The notes beneath the pieces were generated by a model. It was not told the DNA's origin and searched no databases. It worked only from the letters and a program-made list of their open reading frames with translations. Below are positions 50,466 through 58,704 of a DNA stretch of 64,000 bases, piece by piece. Positions within the stretch are counted from its first letter, which is position 1, and every line of letters begins with the position of its first letter. The stretch is from positions 511,878 to 575,877 of the forward strand of contig NC_083582.1 in NCBI RefSeq assembly GCF_027579695.1, in the 5' to 3' direction. The translations under genes were made by a program, and so were the position numbers. This DNA comes from Neoarius graeffei. Lineage: Eukaryota > Chordata > Actinopteri > Siluriformes > Ariidae.

Positions 50466-52000
50466 ATGGTGAAGGCTGAGCTTCAAGTCAGGCTAAACTT
50501 TCAGTTGTCCTGTACTGAGTTCAAGACATTCATTGAAAATCAGCCAGGACTCATAGCAGCAGCAAAGAAAAACACCAAATATAAATGGAAGATTAGGTAA
50601 GGTTTTGGTGAATTAAATGAAATAGTGTAGTGTAGTACATACTCCTGTATGTACTGTATGTGCCCAGTTATATCAGCTACATGTCCTCCTATGTATTTGT
50701 TTAGCCAAGAGCAGCAGAGGCATAGGCAAGCACAAGCAAAGCACACACCACACTCTAAGCAATCAGGTAAGCTGTTTGACACTACACCTTACATTGTTAC
50801 ATTCAGGTATTCTTAGATACAATGAAAAATTATATTATTTATTTTTTTTCCACATAAGCAAACAAACAGAACTTAATTATGTATTCCCCTTTTACCTGTG
50901 CCCACTACTGCTCCCAGGTGTCCACAACCAAAAACTGTTGGAAATAAACCAAAATACTGAAGACCTAGCCTAGTAAACTAGACCCACCCGCGGGCAAAAA
51001 TATTTTTGCCTAGCGAATGGGTCTAGCCTCGCACCATGTAAACAAAAACACTCCGGGCATCAAATCGTGCCCGCCAATCACAACGCAAGGTTTTTGTTTG
51101 GATTCTTTGGGCGGGCTTTTGCAGGAGTGATGACAAAGCTGCACGACGCTGGAGAAAGCGCAGCAGGAAAGATGGCTACGGCTAGTGAACAGCGTGCGTT
51201 TGACTCCGCTTTGGAATCAGTTTTAGAAGAATTAGACTTGGAGTTTTCATTGAAACATGAGCAGGAAGAGGCTCTCCGCTCATTCCTTTTCAAGAAGGAC
51301 ATTTTCGCTGTTTTGCTGACCAGCTATGGCAAAAGTCTGATCTACCAGCTGGCTCCGCTCATAGCCAAAAGGATGGGCTAGTTTGTGCAGTACGAAGAAT
51401 TAATAAACAGCTTTAAAACATTATTTTTTGATTGTTTCTTATTTTCCCGTTATTTTAAATTTAAGGGAAATTATTTCACCAAACACCACTAAATAAAAAC
51501 TCTCAAAAACAGTTTAAGCAAACCCTTGAAAAACACTTGGGAAAAAAAATGAGTGTATGTTAAGTATGTGGTACAGACTCCAAACTTGTGGTCATTATCT
51601 CCAAACTTCTTAATATCTAGAACATGTTTATTAATTAATACGCATTTTGAAAAATTATTTATTTCAAGGTCTCCCCCACTGCTTTCTGTCGCTCTGACTA
51701 CGTCACAGTCACTGTTGCGCTGATTGGTCAGAGCGTTGGCCTATACGCACAGAGACAGTTTGAAAGACAGCGGTTTGTTCCTCCTACCCGCTTCGGAAAT
51801 GTCTACGGATCGAGGCCAGACTAAATATTCACATTTAGTCTGGCTTGCCAGGCTAATGAAGACCTGCTATATTATGTAAAGCAATTAACTAAACAAATAA
51901 CTAGCAAAAGCGTCATTTTTACTAATTAGAGCAATACAATTTCAGCGTAGAAGGGCGATTTTTGTCTTGGGTTAGATGTGCGAAGGGCGCCGTTGCTTAC
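50466..52000 (+). CDS. Predicted three-exon small gene in the hAT-type element
   Basis: Exon 1, 50466-50596, starts ATG GTG AAG and ends at donor AG|GTAAGG. Exon 2 is 50705-50766, between TTTGTTTAG and CAG|GTAAGC. Exon 3 begins 50918 after CTGCTCCCAG. Introns of 108 and 151 bases have good pyrimidine tracts, and phases 2 and 1 match across both junctions. Exon 1 encodes FQLSCTEFKTFIENQPG, and exon 2 is Gln/His-rich. Exon 3 is interrupted at 50965 by the nested element, where the frame now stops after two codons. The original exon would continue from 51865 to a TAG near 51933. I recognise no family. The end coordinate is approximate. Confidence 0.45.
50966..51856 (+). mobile_element. Nested non-autonomous hAT-like element (891 bp)
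   Basis: It is flanked by the 8-bp TSD TGAAGACC (50958-50965, 51857-51864). The ends TAGCCTAGTAAACTAGAC and GTCTGGCTTGCCAGGCTAA are imperfect inverted repeats. It interrupts exon 3 of the small gene and carries a helicase-like coding fragment. Outside that fragment it holds AT-rich non-coding DNA. Confidence 0.78.
51172..51381 (+). pseudogene. Captured RecQ-like helicase N-terminal fragment
   Basis: A 69-codon frame from ATG 51172 (MATASEQRAFDSALE) reaches LKHEQEEALRSF and a Walker A-like TSYGKSLIYQLAPLIAKRMG, then a stop. This matches the Q-motif and motif I region of RecQ-type DEAD/H helicases, which pair ATP binding with DNA unwinding. All later motifs are missing. The canonical GxGK context reads TSYGKS. 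It looks like a captured exon inside the nested element. Expression is unknown. Confidence 0.6.
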
Positions 52001-52074
52001 AAGCAAAAAGGTCGATTGGATGGTCGAAATGTCCAGGATTTTTGTCAGACACAGGTGGCAACCCTACACATAAC

Positions 52075-52465
52075 ATTGTTTTTTTCTGAAACATAACCCA
52101 CATTTGATTTGAGCACGTTGTGGAAGACGCACTTCCTGCTTCCTGAGTTGTTCGCGCCAAGTCCTTTTTTCCCGTGAGTGCCGGCGTTAATTACTAATCC
52201 TTTTTTAACTTTTTTCTACAAATAAATTTCCAGTATCCTCTTCATTTTTATTGTACTGTCGCTTTCATTTTTGTACTTTTCACTTTCGCTTTCCTTTTTC
52301 CGTTTTTTTTCCCCGTTTTTTTCTCTTTCTTTTTTCGGAAGAACACCGAGACCGGAAGCTTTCTTTTTCTCTCCTCCTGTGTAAAGACCACAAGCGGAGG
52401 CCATCCACATCTGATCTGCTTTAATATCAACAGATCTTCATTTAAGGTACGTGAATCTTTTTATC
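52075..52465 (+). other. L2-b 5' UTR region
   Basis: Pyrimidine-rich DNA (many CTTTC and TTTTTTC runs from about 52200) leads to the L2-b ORF1 start. The exact 5' end of the LINE was not defined and is probably near 52100. No gene. Confidence 0.5.
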
Positions 52466-53369
52466 ATGGCACACCTTCAGCCTGTTCAGTGTGCTGAGTG
52501 CAGGATGTTTAGTCATTCTTCCTCCGTCACTAGCGATAGCTTTATTAGCTTTACTTGTGATAAGTGCAGATTAGTTAGCTCTCTGACGGAGAAGATTACA
52601 GTGCTAGAAGCGCGTATCCAGGCTTTAGAGCAGGTTAGTGAGCATGAGAATAGTGTAGTTTCTGTTAGGGAAAGTCTGGACGCCCTAGGTGGAGTTAGCA
52701 ATCCCCCAACTCCGGCATTAGAGCCCTTACAGTGGGGCGAATGGGTGACGGCTCGGCGGCATAAACGTAGAGCCAAAGCTACCACTGAGGCTCGCCCACG
52801 GGAGCACCACTCCTCTCCGCATCACGTGTCGAACAGGTTTGCTCTCCTTAGTGATGCACACACTGAGAAACCTGAAAGAGCTCTGGTTATAGGGGACTCT
52901 ATCATACGGCACATGAAATTAGCTCAGCCTTTAGGGGCACCAGCAGCTTTAGTCAGGAACCAGGGCGCCGGACATAGCAGGTAATCTTAGGGTCCTAGGC
53001 AAGCACAGGTTCTCAAAGATAGTTATCCATGCAGGAGCTAATGATATACGCCTTCGTCAGTCTGAGGTTACTAAGAGTAACTTTGTAGAGGTGTTTAAAT
53101 TAGCGAAGGCGATGTCCGATGCTGTAGTATGCTCTGGCCCCATCCCAATGTGGTGTGGCAATGTAGCTTACAGCAGGTTATGGTCGCTGAACTGCTGGCT
53201 GTCCAGGTGGTGCTCTGAAAACAGTGTGGGCTTTATAGATAATTGGGCTAATTTTGAGGGCACTGCTGGCCTGTTAGGGCGGGACGGTATCCATCCCACT
53301 CGGGAAGGTGCTGCTCTCATTTCCTGCAGCATAGGTCATAGTCTCAGAACAGGCCTAGTTAATTTCTGA
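52466..53369 (+). pseudogene. L2-b ORF1: zinc motif, coiled coil, esterase
   Basis: ATG at 52466 (MAHLQPVQCAEC). Two CXXC pairs (CAEC and CDKC about 20 residues apart) form a zinc-binding motif. It is followed by a coiled coil (SLTEKITVLEARIQALEQ), a basic linker and the SGNH/GDSL-like esterase (VIGDSIIRHM, IHAGANDIR, DGIHPTREG). Relative to L2-a, an 11-base deletion near 52957 shifts the frame between the Ser and Asn blocks. The rest to GLVNF at 53369 is readable in another frame. Confidence 0.8.
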
Positions 53370-53465
53370 CAATCCAGAGCCAAGGCCAGGGAGCAGACGA
53401 ACAGGCTAAACCGACTGTCTGCTAGCTGCACAGAGTCGTCACTCAGGGCCCACTACATCGAGACT

Positions 53466-56443
53466 GTGTCTGTTCCCCGAGCTCAACAAAAAGGTAGAAA
53501 TTTTCAGAGAGTTTGTTCCAGTAACCTAATCAATATAAAATTAGATCATACTGACTGTACAGCTGCTGCCAGCACCTTTGATCTAAAGGTGGGGCTATTA
53601 AATATTAGATCTCTTACATCTAAAGCGCTAATGGTTAATGAACTCATTACTGATCAGGAGTTTAATGTACTGTGTTTAACTGAAACATGGATTAAGCCAA
53701 ATGAATATATAGCATTAAATGAAGCGAGTCCTCCTGGATACAGTTATATACACCAGCCTCGTCTAACTGGCAGAGGAGGAGGCGTCGCGGTTATTTATAA
53801 CGATTATCTAGGTGTAACACAAAAACCTGGTTATAAATTTAATACATTTGAAGTTCTTCATACTCATATAATGTATGTAGCCTCGAAAAATAAGTCTACC
53901 CAGTTAATTCCATTGCTTATTATTTACAGGCCCCTGGGGCCATATTCTGAATTTCTTTAGGCCCCCGGGGCCATATTCTGAATTTCTTTCTGAATTTGCA
54001 GATTTTATCTCAGATCTGGTTATTTCCTTAGACAAAGCTTTAGTTGTCGGAGATTTTAATATTCACTTCGATAACCCAGAAGACCCTTTAAAAACAGCGT
54101 TTGTGTCCATCTTAGACTCAGTCGGGATTAAGCAGAATGTCATAGGACCGACCCATAATGGTGGTCACACCCTTGATCTAATACTAACATTCAGATTAAA
54201 CGTAGATAATATAGTCACACTTCCACAGTCTGAAGTTATCTCAGATCATTGTCTCATCTCATTCAAGATATGTCTGAGTAATAATATATGCACCTCACCA
54301 CGCTACTGTATTAAATGTACTTTCATGTCAACTACTGCACAGAGCTTTATAAATGATCTCCAAGAGCTGTCAACTTGATCAGGCAACTGAATGCTTAGAG
54401 TCAACATTCCGCCATACTTTAGATAATGTAGCTCCTCTAAAAAGGAAAATGGTCAGAGACAAAAAATTAGCACCCTGGTATAATGATGACACTCGCACAT
54501 TAAAACAGACCACTCGAAAATTGGAACGTAAATGGCGTCAAACAAAATTGGTAGTGTTCAAATTAGCTTGGAAGGAGAGCTTCCTGAGGTATAGAAAAGC
54601 TCTTAGTGCTGCGAGATCAACATATTTCTCCTCCCTAATAGAAGATAACAAAAATAATCCTAGATTCCTATTTAATACTGTAGCAAAATTAACCAGGAAT
54701 AAGTCCACTATCAACACATGCACACCTGCAGTATGTAGTAGCAACGACTTCATGAATTTTTTTAATGACAAAATTGAGAATATCCGACAAAAAATTCAAA
54801 CTACTAATTTAAGGTTAGACAATGAAAGTGACCTTGTAGTTAACAATATAACTGTATCAGATCATCAGTTAGAATGTTTTACTCCCCTAAAAGAAACTGA
54901 ATTACTTTCATTAATCTCTACATCAAAAGCCTCAACTTGCGTACTAGATCCCTTACCGACACATCTATTCAAACAGATAATGCCTGGAGTAATTGAACCG
55001 CTTCTAAAAATAATAAATTCTTCTCTTATGATTGGCTATGTACCCAAATCCTTTAAACTAGCAGTTATCAAACCCCTGATTAAAAAACCTGACCTTGATC
55101 CCTGTCAGCTGTCCAATTATCGGCCGATATCAAACCTCCCCTTTATCTCCAAGATCCTTGAAAAAGCTGTGGCACAGCAGTTATGCTCATATTTACATAG
55201 GAATAACATCCATGAAATGTATCAGTCAGGATTTAGACCTCATCATAGCACAGAGACAGCACTGGTTAAAGTAGTAAACGACCTACTGTTGGCGTCTGAT
55301 CAGGGCTGTGTCTCGCTACTTGTGTAGCTTGACCTTAGTGCAGCATTTGATACCATTGATCATTCCATTCTTCTGGATAGACTAGAAAATGTTGTGGGAG
55401 TTAAGGGAATGGCCCTCTCCTGGCTCAGGTCTTATCTAACTGATCGTTATCAGTATGTTGATATAAATGGTGATATTTCTAGACTTACCGAGGTAAAGTT
55501 TGGTGTTCCACAAGGTTCTTTCTTGGGTCCACTGCTTTTTTCTCTATATATGTTACCTCTGGGCGATATTATTCATAAACATTGTATTAGTTTCCACTGT
55601 TATGCTGATGACACACAGTTGTATGTCTCTGCAAAATCTGATGAGAGACACCAGCTTAATAGAATTGAGGAATGTGTTAAGGACATTAGACACTGGATGC
55701 TTATTAATTTCCTTCTGCTTAACTCTGACAAGACTGAAGTACTTGTGCTAGGACCACATACAGCTAGAAGTAAGTTTTCTGATTACACAGTGACTCTGGA
55801 TGGCCTTTCTGTTTCTTCATGTGCAGCAGTAAAAGACCTTGGAGTGATTATTGACCCCAGTCTTTTATTTGAAACTCACATTGATAACATCACCCGGATA
55901 GCTTTCTTTCATCTCAGAAATATTGCAAAGATAAGAAATTTAATGTCATTGCATGATGCAGAAAAACTAGTCCATCCTTTCGTTACCTCCAGGTTGGATT
56001 ATTGTAATGCCTTACTGTCTGGATGTTCCAATAAGTGCATAAACAAGCTCCAGTTAGTTCAAAATGCAGTAGCAAGAGTCCTTACTAGAACTAGAAAATA
56101 TGACCACATCACGCCTGTCTTATCCACACTGCATTGGCTCCCAATCAAATTTCATATTGATTATAAAATACTACTATTGACCTTTAAAGCACTAAATGGT
56201 CTTGCACCACAGTACCTGAGTGAACTTCTGTTCCTCTATGACCCGCCATGCCTACTTAGATCAAAAGGTGCAGGCTATCTGCTGGTACCTCGTATATTGA
56301 AGGCTACATCAGGGGGCAGAGCCTTTTCTTACAAAGCCCCACAGTTATGGAACAGCCTTCCAAGTAATGTTCGGGAATCAGACACAGTCTCAGCATTTAA
56401 GTCTAGGCTGAAAACAGATCTGTTTAGTCAAGCCTTTTGTTAA
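53466..56443 (+). pseudogene. L2-b ORF2: endonuclease and reverse transcriptase
   Basis: Same domains as L2-a ORF2, in one orientation without a SINE. Lesions are a tandem duplication of about 32 bp (53929-53990, GGGGCCATATTCTGAATTTC twice) that introduces a stop, a deletion near 54375 (after LQELST) and a TAG at 55325-55327 within [15 protein letters not shown] and the C-terminal domain ([19 protein letters not shown]) are present. Confidence 0.87.
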
Positions 56444-56967
56444 TGGTGTTTATGAGGTAAAGGAGTAGATCTCGAGGGTCCTCAGACATAGAGTGTTTTG
56501 GTAAACTGGGATGTATGGATGCTGTCAGTCCCCACTCGCTTGCTCACTCGAGTTTGTTGACGGTGTAGTGGCTGGCTGCTTTATGTCCCAGGGCTCCCTC
56601 ATGCCTGTGTTACCTTCTGGCTCTCTCCTTTTAGTTATGCTGTCATAGTTAGTTGCCGGAGTCCCTGCTTGTACTCGGTGCAATATGTATACTGCTCCTA
56701 CTTATTCAGGTGACATTGGGCATACCTAACAACCTGTGTTTTCTTTCCCTCCCCCCCACCCCAAATCTGTCCCTCTGAGTTACATGGAGTCAACAGGAAA
56801 TCTTTTGGTGGAGAGGGTGGAGACCTCGGCTGGCTATCATAGCCTGCAGGGAATCGGCCGTCAGACATTCTGTCGAATGTCCCAGACCCAGTGAAATGTA
56901 ACTGAATTGTCTTGGCCAGCCCTAAGGGTCCCATCTGTATCTCATCATTGCTGAGGAGTGTGCTCCC
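56444..56967 (+). other. L2-b 3' UTR (partial)
   Basis: No gene. It is collinear with the 3' UTR of L2-a (complement of about 40984-40463) but lacks the final conserved tail. Confidence 0.8.
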
Positions 56968-56969
56968 AT

Positions 56970-57197
56970 CAAAACCTATTTCTAGCTGCATGTGGTCCGA
57001 GTACAAGTACTTCAGTCTTGTCAGAGTTAAGCAGAAGGAAATTAATAAGCATCCAGTGTCTAATGTCCTTTACACATTCCTCAATTCTATTAAGCTGGTG
57101 TCTCTCATCTGGTTTTGCAGAAACATACAACTGTGTGTCATCAGCATAACAATAGAAGCTAATCTGAATCTGATACAGTTATATTGTTATCTACAGG
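56970..57197 (-). pseudogene. L2-c: inverted L2 fragment, left part
   Basis: It matches the RT region of L2-a in the same (minus) orientation: 56985-57155 corresponds to about 41655-41830, then it jumps to sequence like 42955-42985. It is therefore internally deleted. The ERV-B insertion (TSD ACAGG) cuts it at 57197, and the fragment resumes at 63901. Confidence 0.8.
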
Positions 57198-57627
57198 TGT
57201 AAGAATATAATCCTGAATACTCCTAAACCTACTCTTGTAAATGCGCGGCCCAAGGGTGACTGTCGTGTAGTGTAGCAGTTTAGGGTTAACTTTAGGCTAG
57301 CTATAATATGCACTGCTCTGTACATTTTGTATTTTTTCATGTTCTGTTCCTGTTTCATATCCTGATTTTGTCTATGTTTTTGTGTGAAACATCCTGTTGA
57401 ACTGTGCATAACTCTTGTGACCTTGACTGAGTGTGCAAAGCACATTCCATAATTTTCCACTGCTGATACTCCCTATGAAGAGTGTATATATAAAGCCCCG
57501 ACGCAGCTGCGCATTGGGGCACGACTGAGAATAAACCAGATTGATTTAAGTCATGTGGTTCGCTCTCTTCTTGTCCTCGGAGATCTCCTGGTAATGCATC
57601 TGAACAGCACGCAGCGCAATCCTAACA
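57198..57627 (+). repeat. 5' LTR of ERV-B
   Basis: TGTAAGAATA...ATCCTAACA. TATATATAAAG at 57485-57495 is a good TATA box, and AATAAA at 57530-57535 a polyadenylation signal. Confidence 0.95.
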
Positions 57628-57630
57628 ATT

Positions 57631-57648
57631 TGGTGACCCCGACGTGAT
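57631..57648 (+). promoter_or_regulatory. Primer binding site of ERV-B (tRNA-Trp)
   Basis: TGGTGACCCCGACGTGAT, three bases after the LTR, is complementary to the 3' end of vertebrate tRNA-Trp including CCA. Confidence 0.88.
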
Positions 57649-57657
57649 ACTCTCAAT

Positions 57658-57667
57658 CAGGTAAGAC
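57658..57667 (+). promoter_or_regulatory. Candidate 5' splice donor of ERV-B
   Basis: CAG|GTAAGAC, cut after 57660, is close to the donor consensus and lies between the primer site and gag, where the env mRNA donor is expected. Confidence 0.65.
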
Positions 57668-57701
57668 ATGTTTGATTGACTACCTGGTTGGAAGTAGTTC
57701 C

Positions 57702-57837
57702 GTAGTGCCCTAAGGAGGGCTTTGTTTTCCCTGGTTCGAGTCCAGGAAGAGCGCGCTATAGAAATTTGTGTAGCGCCCTAAGGAGGGCTTTGTTTTCCCT
57801 GGTTCGAGTCCAGGAAGAGCGCGCTATAGAAATTTGG
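57702..57837 (+). repeat. Two 68-bp leader repeats with tRNA-like fold
   Basis: The units 57702-57769 and 57770-57837 differ by one base (TAGTGCC/TAGCGCC). Each has an exact polymerase III B-box GGTTCGAGTCC inside CCTGG-TTCGAGT-CCAGG (57730-57746, 57798-57814), the 5-bp stem and 7-base loop of a tRNA T-arm. A second hairpin GCCCT-AAGG-AGGGC and closing TAGYGC/GCGCTA ends are present. Confidence 0.85.
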
Positions 57838-57887
57838 ATAAATATCTGCTGTTTGTTTCTGTTCAGATCCGTTTGCTTTACTGTACG

Positions 57888-58219
57888 ATGGGGGGCTCGT
57901 ATCCTAAACCTGAGGTCACAGACACCCCGGCGGAATGGATGAATAAGTGTGGTTTAGGCTATTACGTTACGCCGTGGCTGGACAATTTGGCTGGGTGGAC
58001 GGAGGCAAATCCTCAGATTCCATCGTATCCCCGTGATGGGACGTTTAATCCAGGTTTCCTTGCTTCAGCGCACCGTATGATTTACGAAAGAAATGGTTTG
58101 ACATGAAGAAGGTATGGGATAAATCAAAGGGTGTTTACACCCCGAGACCTGTTTTAAAGGCTATTCCAAAACCAAAACTTTCTCAGTCAACCTCCCATGT
58201 AAAAGCAAGGGAGGAATAG
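57888..58219 (+). pseudogene. gag: ERV-B gag remnant (matrix N-terminus)
   Basis: ATG at 57888 gives MGGSYPKPE, with Gly2 in an N-myristoylation context, as in matrix proteins. About 72 codons are readable to a stop at 58104-58106. A one-base shift continues DMKKVWDKSKGVYTPRP to a TAG at about 58217. Capsid and nucleocapsid are gone, apparently through an internal deletion ending near 58220. Confidence 0.75.
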
Positions 58220-58700
58220 TTACGTCCCACTCATTCCTCATCTCATATACATGTCCAGTAAATTTGTTTGCACATGATTTAATGTGCAAATTAGAAGTAA
58301 ATCTCACATCCACTCTAGATGGACTAACTATTGAAGTAAGTGAAATGTGCGGTGTGCAGTATGGGTTTGGAAGCCCTCTGTATGTGTATGTCTGGCAGCT
58401 CTGTTCAGATCAGCTCACACAAACTCCAAAACACCTTGTACAGCTCGCACACTTGAACACCTCATCAGTTGACACAGATTATATGATGAGGAGCGTTTGC
58501 TCGAAATAGTCGATGTGTTGCAACCTAGAAATGACGTCGCTGTGAATATAAAGGAAGAAATAGCTCCGGCTCAGGAAGGTGGCCGTCCGCGTCAGCGCAC
58601 CGTGTCGACATTTTTTTTGAGGGACACACCGAATGCTTTGCAGCTCCTGCGTGAGCAGTTAACTAGGTATTTCTCCGCCTGATGTTTTTGCCCTATCCAG
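58220..58700 (+). pseudogene. ERV-B protease C-terminal remnant and unassigned sequence
   Basis: A frame encodes HSFLISYTCPVNLFAHDL, matching the C-terminal part of the ERV-A protease (HSFVLMSQCPFNLMGRDL); the catalytic DTG part is missing. Downstream, the frames 58310-58509 and 58488-58682 (ERLLEIVDVLQPRND, RPRQRTVSTFFL) have no counterpart in ERV-A that I can see, and their origin is unknown. Confidence 0.6.
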
Positions 58701-58704
58701 TTCT

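Larger units (their letters stand above)
49902..52066 (+). mobile_element. hAT-type element carrying a small spliced gene
   Basis: The ends TAGTGTTGCCACCTGT and its near complement ACAGGTGGCAACCCTA are flanked by a perfect 8-bp TSD CACATAAC (49894-49901, 52067-52074), the hAT hallmark. Without the nested element (50966-51856 plus one TSD copy) it is about 1.27 kb. It encodes no transposase, so it is non-autonomous. The left sub-terminal region repeats TGTCCCGG in both orientations (49916-49999). Confidence 0.8.
52100..56967 (+). mobile_element. L2-b: L2-clade LINE, near full length
   Basis: It includes the 5' UTR, ORF1 (52466-53369), ORF2 (53466-56443) and part of the 3' UTR. It ends abruptly at CTCCCATCA near 56967, where an inverted fragment of the same family (L2-c) follows, so the tail is lost. 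It is closely similar to L2-a over more than 4 kb but in opposite orientation. Confidence 0.85.

Noticed and set aside
51067-51381. A functional RecQ helicase gene
   Set aside because: Only about 70-100 codons up to Walker A are present, and the frame then stops inside a TIR-bounded element.
57702-57837. Two genuine tRNA genes in the ERV-B leader
   Set aside because: Only the T-arm and B-box are canonical. There is no anticodon arm or normal D-arm and no 7-bp acceptor stem, so tRNA-like is as far as the evidence goes.
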